Of a stretch of DNA of 64,000 nt, positions 35,524 through 44,431 are shown piece after piece. The notes under the pieces are model-generated. The model did no database searches. It was not told the origin of the DNA and was given only the letters and a program-made list of their open reading frames with translations. A program made the translations under genes and the position numbers. The stretch spans positions 1 through 64,000 of the forward strand of contig NZ_JAFFJU010000001.1 in the NCBI RefSeq assembly GCF_016924655.1, read 5' to 3'. Source of the stretch: Sphingomonas arenae (lineage in GTDB: Bacteria; Pseudomonadota; Alphaproteobacteria; Sphingomonadales; Sphingomonadaceae). Each line of letters opens with the position of its first letter. Within the stretch, counting starts at the first letter, position 1.

Positions 35524-36222
35524 GTGCTGTGGCTTGCCTTGTGCGTTCCTCTTCACCTCGTGAGCCGCCTTGGCGGCTCGTCTCACTGGCCACGCCGGTT
35601 CCTCGCAGGAGTTGCCTGGCTTTCCGGTATCCGGGTGCGCCAATCGGGAGAGCCGATCGCCCCGCACACCTTGATCGTTGCCAACCATGTCAGCTGGCTG
35701 GACATCCCGATCCTTGCCGCCGCCAGCGGCTGTGCCTTCGTCGCCAAGGACGATTTGCGCGGCCATCCCGTAATGCACTGGCTCTGCGAGCAGAACCGCA
35801 CGGTCTTCGTGAACCGGGACCACAAGCGCGGGATCGCGGAGCAGACTGCCGCCATGTTGCGCGCTCTCGAGGGCCCGATGCCATTGGCCCTCTTTCCCGA
35901 GGGCACCGTCAGCGACGGCAGGCAGTTACTGACCTTCCGCCCGCCCCTGCTCTCGGCCTTCGCCCCGCCTCCCCCCCACGTTGCGATCCGGCCTGTTGCA
36001 ATCGATTACGGCCCGGCGGCGCGCGAGTTCGGGTGGCCGCCCGGCGAGAGTGGCAAGGCCAACTTCCTCCGGCTGCTCGGTCGACGCGGCACCGCAACCG
36101 TCACGCTCCACCTGTTGCCGACCGTCCCGCAACTCACGGATCGCAAGCAACTTGCCCGCTTGACCCATGATGCCATTGCGGACGCGCTCGCGCCTAGCGG
36201 CGTCGCCCCGGCTGCCGTATAG
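35524..36222 (+). CDS. plsC: 1-acyl-sn-glycerol-3-phosphate acyltransferase
   Basis: A 232-residue membrane-associated acyltransferase that makes phosphatidic acid from lysophosphatidic acid. The HX4D motif is His55 to Asp60 in VANHVSWLD and the glycerol-phosphate motif FPEGT is at 124-128. A hydrophobic N-terminus (LWLALCVPLHLV) anchors it. GTG 35524 is the first usual start; in-frame hydrophobic codons extend upstream to near the fur stop (LLAFFRLQAIV) without an ATG/GTG/TTG, so the true N-terminus may be a few residues longer. The next gene, miaB, begins 10 bases downstream. Confidence 0.88.
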   Translation: MLWLALCVPLHLVSRLGGSSHWPRRFLAGVAWLSGIRVRQSGEPIAPHTLIVANHVSWLDIPILAAASGCAFVAKDDLRGHPVMHWLCEQNRTVFVNRDHKRGIAEQTAAMLRALEGPMPLALFPEGTVSDGRQLLTFRPPLLSAFAPPPPHVAIRPVAIDYGPAAREFGWPPGESGKANFLRLLGRRGTATVTLHLLPTVPQLTDRKQLARLTHDAIADALAPSGVAPAAV

Positions 36223-36232
36223 GGCCGTGCCA

Positions 36233-37549
36233 ATGACCTCCCCCCAGACTTTCCGAATCAAGTCGTTCGGCTGCCAGATGAATGTCTATGACGGCGAGCG
36301 CATGGCCGAGCTGCTTGCCGCGCAGGGCATGCGCGCCGTGGGCGACAAGGACGACGCCGACCTCGTAGTGCTCAATACCTGTCATATCCGTGAGAAAGCC
36401 GTCGAGAAGGCCTACTCCGACGTCGGTCGCCTCCGCCGGGATGACGGGAGCAAGCCGCTGGTCGCGCTCGCCGGGTGCGTCGCTCAGGCCGAGGGCGAGG
36501 AAGCCCGCTCCCGTTCGAAGATGATCGACATGGTCGTGGGCCCGCAGGCCTACCATCGGCTCCCGCAGATGATCCGGCAGGCCGCGGCAGGGCGACCCGC
36601 CGTGGACACGGACATGCCGGCGATCAGCAAGTTCGATGCCCTGCCGCGGCGCCGCCGTACCGGCGTTTCGGCCTTCCTGTCCGTCCAGGAAGGCTGCGAC
36701 AAATTCTGTACCTATTGCGTGGTCCCCTACACCCGCGGCGCTGAGATCAGCCGGCCTGCCAGGGACATCCTGGCCGAGGCGCAGCAGCTTGTGGAGGGCG
36801 GCGCGCGAGAGATCACGCTGCTCGGCCAGAACGTCAACGGCTGGACCGATGCCAGCTTCGGTGGCCTCGCCACCCTCATCCGCAGCCTTGCCCGCATCGA
36901 TGGGGTGGAGCGCATCCGCTACACGACCAGCCACCCCATCAACATGGACGAGGACCTGATCACCGCACATGCGGAGGTCGAGGAACTCATGCCCTACCTG
37001 CACCTGCCCGTGCAATCCGGGTCCGACGCCATCCTCAAGTCCATGAACCGCCACCATACGGTGGAGAGTTATCTTCGCACAATCGAACGCGTCCGCGCCG
37101 TTCGCCCGGATATTGCCATCTCCGGCGATTTCATCGTGGGCTTTCCCGGCGAAACCGACGCGGACTTCGAGGCCACGCTGCAAATCGTCGACCATGTGCG
37201 TTACGCGTCGGCCTTCAGCTTCAAATATTCGCCGCGGCCGGGAACGCCCGCGGCAACGATGGAGAACCAAATTCCCGCACCTGTCATGGATGAGCGCCTG
37301 CAGCGGCTCCAGGCCCGCATTGCCGAGCACAGCAGTGCCTTCAATTGCGCAACCGTTGGCAAGACCATTCGCATCCTCATCGATCGGGTCGGCCGCAAGT
37401 CCGGCCAGATGATCGGCAAGTCACCATGGCTGCAGTCGGTGGTGGTCGAAACGGACGCCCCAATCGGCAGCCTGCTGGATGTGGCGATCACGGGCTCCGG
37501 GCCGAACAGCCTGTTTGGCGACCTGCTCGTCCGGGCGGAGGCCGCCTGA
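36233..37549 (+). CDS. miaB: tRNA-2-methylthio-N6-dimethylallyladenosine synthase
   Basis: A 438-residue radical SAM methylthiotransferase. The UPF0004 domain cluster is bound by Cys14 (SFGCQMNVYDG), Cys50 (NTCHIREKA) and Cys82 (ALAGCVAQAEG); the radical SAM cluster by Cys155, Cys159 and Cys162 in CDKFCTYC. The C-terminal TRAM domain follows (TIRILIDRVGRKSGQMIGKS). It adds a methylthio group to i6A37 of tRNAs. ATG 36233 gives the family N-terminus. It leads a tight operon with phoH, ybeY and corC, overlapping phoH by one base. Confidence 0.97.
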   Translation: MTSPQTFRIKSFGCQMNVYDGERMAELLAAQGMRAVGDKDDADLVVLNTCHIREKAVEKAYSDVGRLRRDDGSKPLVALAGCVAQAEGEEARSRSKMIDMVVGPQAYHRLPQMIRQAAAGRPAVDTDMPAISKFDALPRRRRTGVSAFLSVQEGCDKFCTYCVVPYTRGAEISRPARDILAEAQQLVEGGAREITLLGQNVNGWTDASFGGLATLIRSLARIDGVERIRYTTSHPINMDEDLITAHAEVEELMPYLHLPVQSGSDAILKSMNRHHTVESYLRTIERVRAVRPDIAISGDFIVGFPGETDADFEATLQIVDHVRYASAFSFKYSPRPGTPAATMENQIPAPVMDERLQRLQARIAEHSSAFNCATVGKTIRILIDRVGRKSGQMIGKSPWLQSVVVETDAPIGSLLDVAITGSGPNSLFGDLLVRAEAA

Positions 37550-38541
37550 TGCCGAAGCGCGACCTCGCCGCCCTACCCGACCGCGCCCGCCTGGAGATCG
37601 AGTTCGAGCAGCCATACCTGCTTGGACCGCTGTTCGGCGAATATGACCGTCACCTAGTGGCGATCGAGGACCGGCTCGGTGTCAACATCGCCGCGCGCGG
37701 AAATCGCGTCCAGATCGAGGGCGAGCCGGACAGTGCAGCCCGCGCCCGCGACGTGCTGGTCGGCCTCTACAATCGCTTGGACCAGGGCCACGACGTGGAC
37801 ATGGCCGCCGTCGAGAGCGTCATCGGCATGGCCGCGCAGCGCCGCTTCGACGACATCATCACGGACGAGGTCTCCGCCCCGCCGAGGGTCATGATCCGCA
37901 CGCGCAAGAAGACCATCGTTCCGCGCTCCACGGTGCAGACGACCTACATGGAAGCGCTGGCGTCCGAGGACATGATCTTCGCGCTCGGCCCGGCCGGCAC
38001 CGGCAAGACCTATCTCGCGGTCGCTCAAGCTGTCGCCATGCTGATCGGCGGCCAGGTCGATCGCCTGATCCTCTCGCGGCCGGCGGTCGAGGCTGGCGAG
38101 CGGCTCGGCTTCCTCCCCGGCGACATGAAGGAGAAGGTCGACCCTTACCTTCGCCCTCTCTATGATGCGCTCTACGACATGCTCCCCACCGAACAGGTCG
38201 AGCGGCGCATCGCCAGCGGTGAGATCGAGATCGCGCCCATCGCGTTCATGCGTGGACGCACCTTGAACGACGCCTTCATTATCCTGGACGAGGCGCAGAA
38301 CACCACGCCGCAGCAGATGAAGATGTTCCTCACCCGCTTCGGCATGCGCGCGCGCATGGTCATCTGCGGTGATCCCAACCAGACCGATCTCCCGCGCGGT
38401 GTCGAGAGCGGTCTCGCCGATGCCGTCGGCAAGCTTGAGGGCATTCCCCGTATCGCGACGGTCCGATTCGGCGCAGCCGACGTTGTTCGCCATCCCCTGG
38501 TTGGCAAGATCGTCGAGGCTTACGAGGGTCCCGGCTCATGA
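37549..38541 (+). CDS. ybeZ: PhoH-like ATPase (YbeZ)
   Basis: A 330-residue P-loop ATPase. An N-terminal KH-like domain (LGVNIAARGNRVQIEGEP) precedes Walker A GPAGTGKT at 147-154 and Walker B in AFIILDEAQNTT. YbeZ associates with YbeY in ribosome quality control and rRNA processing. The operon order miaB-ybeZ-ybeY-corC-lnt is widely conserved. Start ATG 37549 (TGATG with miaB); stop overlaps ybeY by 4 bases. Confidence 0.95.
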   Translation: MPKRDLAALPDRARLEIEFEQPYLLGPLFGEYDRHLVAIEDRLGVNIAARGNRVQIEGEPDSAARARDVLVGLYNRLDQGHDVDMAAVESVIGMAAQRRFDDIITDEVSAPPRVMIRTRKKTIVPRSTVQTTYMEALASEDMIFALGPAGTGKTYLAVAQAVAMLIGGQVDRLILSRPAVEAGERLGFLPGDMKEKVDPYLRPLYDALYDMLPTEQVERRIASGEIEIAPIAFMRGRTLNDAFIILDEAQNTTPQQMKMFLTRFGMRARMVICGDPNQTDLPRGVESGLADAVGKLEGIPRIATVRFGAADVVRHPLVGKIVEAYEGPGS

Positions 38542-39044
38542 TGCTGGAGATTGCCCTCGAGGCCGACGAGGATTGGGATAGTAGCACCAACTGGGAGGCG
38601 CTTGCCGAAGCCGCCGCCCAGGCCGCAATCGCCGAAAGCTGCTTCCCCGAACTGATCGACACGGCGCGCATGGTCGAATTGTCCGTTCGCCTTACCAGCG
38701 ATGCGGAGGTGCGGGCGCTTAACTCTCAATGGCGGGGCAAGGACAAGCCGACGAATGTTCTCTCCTTCCCGCTCGCCGAAAGCGAGGAGTTGGAGGAGGC
38801 GGATGCGGAAGGCCCCGAGCTGATGCTCGGCGACATCGTCCTCGCGCGCGGCGTTTGCGCCCGCGAGGCCGAGGAGAAAGCCCTCCCGCTCGAGCATCAT
38901 GCCGCGCACCTGATGGTTCACGGCACCCTCCACCTGCTCGGCTACGACCACCACGACGACGATGCAGCGACCGACATGGAAGCGCGCGAAACCCGTGCGC
39001 TCGCCCGGATCGGCATCGCCAATCCTTACGAGGATGCCGCCTGA
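38538..39044 (+). CDS. ybeY: Endoribonuclease YbeY
   Basis: A 168-residue metal-dependent endoribonuclease for 16S rRNA 3'-end maturation and ribosome quality control. The zinc motif HGTLHLLGYDH has His128, His132 and His138. LNSQWRGKDKPTNVLSFPL is the other hallmark. It overlaps phoH (ATGA) and corC (TGATG), so translation is coupled. An insertion of acidic residues (ESEELEEADAEGPEL) lies near residue 81-95, common in alphaproteobacteria. Confidence 0.97.
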   Translation: MMLEIALEADEDWDSSTNWEALAEAAAQAAIAESCFPELIDTARMVELSVRLTSDAEVRALNSQWRGKDKPTNVLSFPLAESEELEEADAEGPELMLGDIVLARGVCAREAEEKALPLEHHAAHLMVHGTLHLLGYDHHDDDAATDMEARETRALARIGIANPYEDAA

Positions 39045-39919
39045 TGGCGACCCAACCCGAAAACGGCTCCCGATTGTGGCGGGGCATGCGGCACCTGCTA
39101 TTCGGAGACGACGGCGAGCAGACGCTTCGCGACCAGATCGAGGAAGCCATCGACGAAGCGGAGGGTAGCGCCGTTGCGCAGGGCGACCTCACCACCCACG
39201 AGCGGCAGATGCTCCGCAACCTGCTGCACTTCGGTGACCAGACCGCCGGCGACATCTGCGTTCCCCGGGGCGAGATCATCTCTGTCGCGCACACGATCAC
39301 CTTCGATGGCCTGGTCCACGCCTTTGCCGATGCAGGCCACAGCCGGCTCCCAGTGACCGGCGAGAGCCTCGACGAGGTGATCGGCATGGTCCACATCAAG
39401 GACGTCTTCATGGCCCTGACGGACGAGAGCCGGAGCCGGACCATCGACGACCTGCTGCGGACCCCCTTGTTCGTGCCGGAGTCCATGGGCGTTCTCGACC
39501 TGCTCGCCCGCATGCGCGCGGCCCGCGTTCACCTGGCTATCGTCGTCGATGAGTTCGGCGGCACCGAAGGCCTGGTCACGATCGAGGATGTCGTCGAGGA
39601 GATCGTCGGCGAGATCGAGGACGAGCATGATGAAGAAGAGGAGCAGATGCTCGTGCCTCTGGAGGATGGCATCTGGGAGGCCGATGCCCGGGTGGAGCTG
39701 GAGGACGTCGCCAAGACCGTCGACGGCAGCCTGATCGCCGAAGACGACGATGTGGACACGCTTGGCGGGCTAGCTTTCGTGCTGGCTGGACGCATCCTAC
39801 AGCCTGGAGAATCGATTGCCCATCCCAGTGGTTGGCGTCTGGAATGCGTGGACGCCGACGCCCGGCGCATGACGCGGCTGCGCCTTCATGCGCCGGACGG
39901 CTCGGAGCCTGTCGAGTGA
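39044..39919 (+). CDS. corC: CorC/HlyC family protein with paired CBS domains
   Basis: A 291-residue cytoplasmic protein without membrane segments. Two CBS domains (about residues 75-200: VPRGEIISVAHTITFDGLV and LFVPESMGVLDLLARMRAA) are followed by the transporter-associated CorC_HlyC domain (DARVELEDVAKTVDGSLI and DTLGGLAFVLAGRI). Family members bind adenosine nucleotides and modulate Mg/Co efflux. FGGTEGLVTIEDVVEEIVG is the signature link. The ATG 39044 overlaps the ybeY stop by one base. It stands ahead of lnt as in many proteobacteria. Confidence 0.95.
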   Translation: MATQPENGSRLWRGMRHLLFGDDGEQTLRDQIEEAIDEAEGSAVAQGDLTTHERQMLRNLLHFGDQTAGDICVPRGEIISVAHTITFDGLVHAFADAGHSRLPVTGESLDEVIGMVHIKDVFMALTDESRSRTIDDLLRTPLFVPESMGVLDLLARMRAARVHLAIVVDEFGGTEGLVTIEDVVEEIVGEIEDEHDEEEEQMLVPLEDGIWEADARVELEDVAKTVDGSLIAEDDDVDTLGGLAFVLAGRILQPGESIAHPSGWRLECVDADARRMTRLRLHAPDGSEPVE

Positions 39920-39970
39920 GCGGGATGAAACGACTGTCCTACACGGCCCCCTTAGGCGCATAGGAACACG

Positions 39971-41644
39971 GTGCAGCGCAGCGACCTTAGCCATCCTGAG
40001 CCCTTGACGCGCGCTGCCAACGGGCCTGCGCCAGAGGGGACGCACGCGCACGAGCGTGAACATTGGGAACATTCGCGCGGGTCTCGCGGCCGCCTGAATG
40101 CCGCTCTCGCGCTTCTGCTCGGCCTGATCTCGGCGTTCGCCTTCCAGCCCGTAGGCATGTGGCCGCTGATGCCGCTCGCCTTCGCTGCGCTCGCGGAACT
40201 GATCGGCCGCACCCGCTCCCTGAAGGCTGCCCTGTTCGTCGGCTGGAGTTTCGGCGTCGGCCAATTCGTGCTTGGTCTTAACTGGATTGCGACAGCCTTC
40301 ACCTACCAGGCTGCCATGCCCGCCTGGCTGGGCTGGATCGCCGTGGTGCTGCTGAGCCTGTACCTTGCCATATATCCGGCCATGGCGACGGGGTTGGCCT
40401 GGCGTTTCGGCCAGCGCAGTCGCATGGCTCTCGTGCTTTCGCTGGCGGGCGGCTGGGCCGTAACCGAATATCTGCGGGCCTTGGTTTTCACGGGATTTGC
40501 CTGGAACCCGGTGGGCGTGGTTCTGGTCGAAACGGCTTGGCTGAATAGCGCCCGCTTCGCTGGAACCTACGCCTTGTCGGCTCTTGTGGTGCTTCTCGGT
40601 GGCGGCCTCTTCCTGCTCGCCCACCGGCGCTGGAGGCGCGGTGCCGCCCTGCTGATCCCTGCCCTGCTGCTGCTCATCCTTCCGCCGGCCGAGGAGTCGG
40701 GGTACCTCACGAACTTCGGGCCGCCGAACGGGCGGGCTGAGGGTGCCGCAATCCGCATCATTCAACCGAACATTGGACAGCAGGACAAGTATCGGCCCGG
40801 AGCGAGCGAGGAAGCGGCGCGGCGCCTTGCCGGACTATCCTCCCGCGCAGGCGGCGAGCGCCCACGCCTGATTTTCTGGCCCGAGGCGGCAATTACCGAA
40901 CCATTGGAAGACGCCCGCACTGGCGAGCACCAGGCGTTCGCGCGATTCGAGCGCACCCGGGCCGCCAGCGTCATCGGTCCGGGCGAATATCTGCTGACAG
41001 GGGGCATCGCGGTCCATTCGCCGGACGGCCGCCGGGTCACCGGTGCGGCGAACAGCGTGTTCGCCCTGGACGGTGCGGGGACCGTGCGTGGCCGATACGA
41101 CAAGTCCCACCTCGTTCCGTACGGCGAGTACCTGCCGATGCGCCCGCTCCTGTCGGCCATCGGCCTGTCGCGCTTGGTGCCCGGCGACGTCGACTTCAAC
41201 CCCGGCCCCGGCCCGCGGAGCTTCGATCTGCCCGGCTGGGGCAAGGTTGGCTTGCAGGTCTGCTACGAGATCATCTTCTCTGGCCAGGTTGTCGACCCGC
41301 GCGAGCGGCCCCGATTCATCTTCAACCCGTCGAACGACGCGTGGTTTGGCGCCTGGGGCCCACCGCAACATCTGGCCCAGGCGCGCCTCCGCGCGGCCGA
41401 GGAAGGGCTGCCGGTCGTCCGTTCGACGCCGACGGGGATCAGCGCTCTCATCGACGCCCGCGGCAAGCTGCTGGCGTCCCTTCCGCTGGGCACCGCCGGG
41501 GTGATCGACGCGCGCCTGCCGCCCTCGGCCGAGGCAACTCCGTTCGCGCGCCTCGGCAACTGGCTGCCGATGCTGCTGGCGTTCGGCCTCCTCATCACGG
41601 CCATTGTTCTGGACGCTCGGCGGCGCTACAGGGCCGAGATATAA
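39971..41644 (+). CDS. lnt: Apolipoprotein N-acyltransferase
   Basis: A 557-residue inner-membrane enzyme that adds the third acyl chain to lipoproteins. Six or more N-terminal membrane segments (residues about 43-230) precede a nitrilase-like domain whose catalytic triad is Glu305 (FWPEAAITEP), Lys378 (YDKSHLVPYGEYLP) and Cys431 (LQVCYEIIFSG). A last membrane segment (LPMLLAFGLLITAIVL) ends it. GTG 39971 start. The 40-residue N-terminal extension (HAHEREHWEHSRGSRG) is unusual and His/Arg-rich; an internal start is possible. The stop codon is inside a palindrome before metK. Confidence 0.94.
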   Translation: MQRSDLSHPEPLTRAANGPAPEGTHAHEREHWEHSRGSRGRLNAALALLLGLISAFAFQPVGMWPLMPLAFAALAELIGRTRSLKAALFVGWSFGVGQFVLGLNWIATAFTYQAAMPAWLGWIAVVLLSLYLAIYPAMATGLAWRFGQRSRMALVLSLAGGWAVTEYLRALVFTGFAWNPVGVVLVETAWLNSARFAGTYALSALVVLLGGGLFLLAHRRWRRGAALLIPALLLLILPPAEESGYLTNFGPPNGRAEGAAIRIIQPNIGQQDKYRPGASEEAARRLAGLSSRAGGERPRLIFWPEAAITEPLEDARTGEHQAFARFERTRAASVIGPGEYLLTGGIAVHSPDGRRVTGAANSVFALDGAGTVRGRYDKSHLVPYGEYLPMRPLLSAIGLSRLVPGDVDFNPGPGPRSFDLPGWGKVGLQVCYEIIFSGQVVDPRERPRFIFNPSNDAWFGAWGPPQHLAQARLRAAEEGLPVVRSTPTGISALIDARGKLLASLPLGTAGVIDARLPPSAEATPFARLGNWLPMLLAFGLLITAIVLDARRRYRAEI

Positions 41645-41658
41645 AGATTTCCTTATAT
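41639..41658. promoter_or_regulatory. 9-2-9 palindrome upstream of metK (possible SahR-like operator)
   Basis: ATATAAAGA (41639-41647) and TCCTTATAT (41650-41658) form a near-perfect palindrome that is AT-rich in GC-rich surroundings, 41 bases before the metK start and spanning the lnt stop. A third half-like TCCTTATGT follows. Comparable palindromes before methionine-cycle genes of alphaproteobacteria have been ascribed to the ArsR-type regulator SahR; I recall this from memory and it is not verified. Confidence 0.5.
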
Positions 41659-41698
41659 CCTTATGTCCGATTGTTGGACACAAAATCAGGAACTTAGC

Positions 41699-42928
41699 GT
41701 GCGCAGCTCTTACCTCTTCACCTCCGAGTCAGTTTCCGAAGGCCACCCGGACAAGGTCGCGGACCAGATCAGCGATGCGATCGTCGATCTCTTCCTGTCC
41801 AAGGACCCGGAAGCACGTGTCGCCTGCGAGACCCTCGTGACGACCCAGCGCATCGTTATCGGTGGTGAAATCCGGTGCAAGGGAACCTACGACGAAGCAC
41901 AGTTTCCCGACACGCACGGCTGGGCACCGGGCACGCGCGACGAGATCGAGCAGGCTGTCCGCCACGTCGTTCAGCGCATCGGCTATGAGCAGGAGGGCTT
42001 CCACTGGCAAACCGCCAGCTTTGAGAACCATCTGCACGGCCAGTCCGCCCACATCGCGCAGGGCGTGGACGCAAGCGGCAACAAGGATGAAGGCGCCGGG
42101 GATCAAGGCATCATGTTCGGCTACGCGACGGACGAAACGCCCGACTACCTTCCCGCGACCCTCTACTACAGCCACAAGATCCTGGAGCGGCTTTCGGCCG
42201 ACCGACATTCCGGCAAGGCTCCGTTTCTGGAGCCTGACGCCAAGAGCCAAGTCACGCTGCGCTACGAAAATGGCGTTCCGGTCGCTGCGACGGCCATCGT
42301 GGTTTCGACCCAGCATGCCAAGGGCTACGACCAGGGCGACAAGGAAGCTGAACTCAAGTCCTACGTGAAATCCGTGGTGGCGGACGTGCTTCCGGCCAAC
42401 CTGCTTTCCGATGCCACGGTCTACCACATCAACCCGACCGGCGCGTTCGAGATTGGCGGGCCCGACGGTGACGCGGGCCTGACCGGGCGGAAGATCATCG
42501 TCGACACTTACGGCGGGGCAGCCCCGCACGGCGGCGGTGCCTTCAGTGGCAAGGACCCGACCAAGGTCGATCGCTCGGCTGCCTACGCCGCGCGCTACCT
42601 CGCCAAGAACATCGTCGCGGCCGGTCTTGCCAAGCGCTGCACCATTCAGCTGAGCTATGCCATCGGCGTTCCCCAGCCGCTCTCGCTCTATGTCGACACC
42701 CATGGCACGGGCACGGTTGCAGATGACCAGCTGGAAGCAGCGATCGGCAAGATCGGGAAGCTGGGTGGGCTGACCCCGCGCGGCATCCGGACGCATCTTG
42801 GGCTTAACAAGCCGATCTACGGCCCGACTGCGGCTTATGGTCACTTCGGCCGCAAGGCGGAGGGTGACCTCTTCCCCTGGGAGAAGACGGACCTCGTCTC
42901 AGAGCTGAAGGACGCTTTGGCCGCCTGA
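41699..42928 (+). CDS. metK: S-adenosylmethionine synthetase
   Basis: A 409-residue enzyme making SAM from ATP and methionine. [28 protein letters not shown], the ATP-binding [15 protein letters not shown] and [20 protein letters not shown] are the family signatures. The start is GTG 41699, with AGGA nine bases upstream; an ATG at 41663 would add 12 residues ([12 protein letters not shown]) not seen in the family. It lies 54 bases after lnt, behind an AT-rich palindrome, and a stable hairpin follows its stop. Confidence 0.96.
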   Translation: MRSSYLFTSESVSEGHPDKVADQISDAIVDLFLSKDPEARVACETLVTTQRIVIGGEIRCKGTYDEAQFPDTHGWAPGTRDEIEQAVRHVVQRIGYEQEGFHWQTASFENHLHGQSAHIAQGVDASGNKDEGAGDQGIMFGYATDETPDYLPATLYYSHKILERLSADRHSGKAPFLEPDAKSQVTLRYENGVPVAATAIVVSTQHAKGYDQGDKEAELKSYVKSVVADVLPANLLSDATVYHINPTGAFEIGGPDGDAGLTGRKIIVDTYGGAAPHGGGAFSGKDPTKVDRSAAYAARYLAKNIVAAGLAKRCTIQLSYAIGVPQPLSLYVDTHGTGTVADDQLEAAIGKIGKLGGLTPRGIRTHLGLNKPIYGPTAAYGHFGRKAEGDLFPWEKTDLVSELKDALAA

Positions 42929-42930
42929 TT

Positions 42931-43098
42931 ATGCTAAGGCACCTTCGATCTCTGATCGGAGGTGCCAATGCTCTCCTCGGCGGCTGGCCTGACATCAGCC
43001 TTGGGGGTCCGGGCTTCTGCTTCCCCGTCGTTCGCTGGAACGGGGAGAGCTACGCCCGTCACCGCTTTGCTTACAAAAGCAAGCCCTGCCGTCGCTGA
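42931..43098 (+). other. Possible 55-codon ORF after metK; probably non-coding gap
   Basis: Between metK and the DUF2231 gene there are 170 bases. An ATG two bases after the metK stop opens 55 codons (MLRHLRSLIGGANALLGGWP and on, ending KSKPCRR). Its third-position GC looks lower than neighbouring genes and its start is buried in the hairpin above, so I doubt that it is translated. Nothing else is apparent in the gap. Confidence 0.15.
42938..42966 (+). terminator. Strong hairpin after metK (no T-run)
   Basis: GGCACCT (42938-42944) pairs with AGGTGCC (42960-42966), continued by CGATC/GATCG inside, leaving a 3-base loop. It begins nine bases after the metK stop. Without a T-run it may be a rho-assisted terminator or mRNA-stabilising stem. 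Confidence 0.55.
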
Positions 43099-43632
43099 CT
43101 AGCGCTCTTCCCGCGCGGGGCCGCGAGCAATGTGTCCGCCGGCTTCTGGGTGACCATCATCGTAGCCGCTGAAGTCGTCCCGCGTCTCCTGAACGCCGAC
43201 GCGGTGGCGATAGACCAGCTCCCCGCCGAGCCAGCCCGAGTACAGCAGGATCAAGGTCGCAGCGCCCGACAGCCACACGCCGAGGCTCCCGATGAAACCC
43301 TCGTCCCCGCTGAGCCTCAGCACCAGGTTGATGATCTCGATCACCACCACTGCCACGTTCGCGATCATGTGCTGTAGCGCCGCTCCAAGGCGCCGGATCC
43401 GATCGTCTCCCATATAGTCGGTCAGTCCGGTGATCGCCGCCAGCACCGCCGTCCCGAGCCCGATCCCCAACAGCCAGTTGGCGGCCGTCGCCCAGCCGCC
43501 CTCACCGGTCCACAGGAACATGAGGTCAGCGACGAACGCTCCGACGAAACTGACGATGGGGAATGGGATCAGCATGGGGTGCAGCGGATGACCGCCAATC
43601 TGTGCGGTGCTGCGAGGATTCCTGCCGTACAT
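43099..43632 (-). CDS. DUF2231 membrane protein
   Basis: A 177-residue protein with four hydrophobic segments. GGHPLHPMLIPFPIVSFVGAF is the hallmark of DUF2231 (COG4244), a predicted membrane protein of unknown function; DYMGDDRIRRLGAALQHMIANVAVVV and GWLGGELVYRHRVGV match its later part. ATG 43632 gives the expected start; in-frame codons upstream to 43770 would overlap the trmB start. It is divergent from trmB over 100 bases. Confidence 0.87.
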   Translation of the reverse strand: MYGRNPRSTAQIGGHPLHPMLIPFPIVSFVGAFVADLMFLWTGEGGWATAANWLLGIGLGTAVLAAITGLTDYMGDDRIRRLGAALQHMIANVAVVVIEIINLVLRLSGDEGFIGSLGVWLSGAATLILLYSGWLGGELVYRHRVGVQETRDDFSGYDDGHPEAGGHIARGPAREER

Positions 43633-43732
43633 GGACACGCTTCTCCCTGTCTTCTCAGGCAAGGAAACGCGAGGATCGTCAAAGTGTGCCGCGGGTTGCT
43701 GAACACTGACCCAAAGCCTAGGGCGCCCCGTC

Positions 43733-44431
43733 ATGACCGCGTTCAAGTCCGGCGACCCTCTCACGCTCAACCGTCTTTACGGCCGATCCAGTGGGCACAA
43801 GCTGCGCAAGGGGCAGCAAGAGCTGCTCGACACGCTCCTTCCCCAGATCGCGGTTCCGGATGAGGGCGAGATCACGTCTCGATCCCTGTTCGGCGACGCT
43901 CGACCGTTGCACTTCGAGATCGGCTTCGGTTCAGGCGAGCACCTTGCGTATCGCGCCGACTTGCTGCCGGACCATGGCTTCGTGGGAGCAGAGCCGTTCC
44001 TGAACGGCGTCGCGACCGCGTTGGGGCATGTCCGGGAACGGGCGCTGCGAAACGTCCGCCTGCACATGGGCGATGCGCTGGAGGTGCTGCGCCGGGTGCC
44101 GGACGCAAGCTTGTTAATGCTCTACCTGCTCCATCCCGACCCGTGGCCCAAGGCCCGGCATGCCAAGCGCCGGATGGCCAATGACCGACCGCTCGACCTG
44201 TTCGCAAGCAAAGTCCGGCCCGGCGGCGAAATGCGGATCGCCACCGACCACCCTGTCTACCTGGAGTGGACGCTGATGGTCATGCAACGCCACCAGCACC
44301 AGTTCGAGTGGCTTGCCGAGAAGCCCAGGGACTTTCTGGAACCCGTCGGCGGGTGGATCGAAACCCGCTATGGGGCCAAGAGCCGCCGTGAAGGACGACG
44401 GCCCTACTACCTCCGCTATCGCCGCGTCTGA
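43733..44431 (+). CDS. trmB: tRNA (guanine-N7-)-methyltransferase
   Basis: A 232-residue SAM-dependent methyltransferase making m7G46 in tRNA. FEIGFGSGEHLAYRA is the SAM-binding motif I, HMGDALEVLRRVPDASLLMLYLL and HPDPWPKARHAKRR form the active site, and RIATDHPVYLEW follows. KLRKGQQELLDTLLPQI is the N-terminal helix. It follows metK closely, a common arrangement. The 3' end overlaps the convergent sugar-dehydrogenase gene by 16 bases. Confidence 0.95.
   Translation: MTAFKSGDPLTLNRLYGRSSGHKLRKGQQELLDTLLPQIAVPDEGEITSRSLFGDARPLHFEIGFGSGEHLAYRADLLPDHGFVGAEPFLNGVATALGHVRERALRNVRLHMGDALEVLRRVPDASLLMLYLLHPDPWPKARHAKRRMANDRPLDLFASKVRPGGEMRIATDHPVYLEWTLMVMQRHQHQFEWLAEKPRDFLEPVGGWIETRYGAKSRREGRRPYYLRYRRV

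Noticed and set aside
41659-41698. SAM-type riboswitch before metK
   Set aside because: The leader is only about 40 bases with one 5-bp stem (41663-41680); no SAM-I, SAM-II or SAM/SAH fold can be drawn.
42931-43098. 55-codon ORF directly after metK
   Set aside because: Start is inside a strong hairpin and codon usage is unlike neighbours; kept only as a low-confidence entry.
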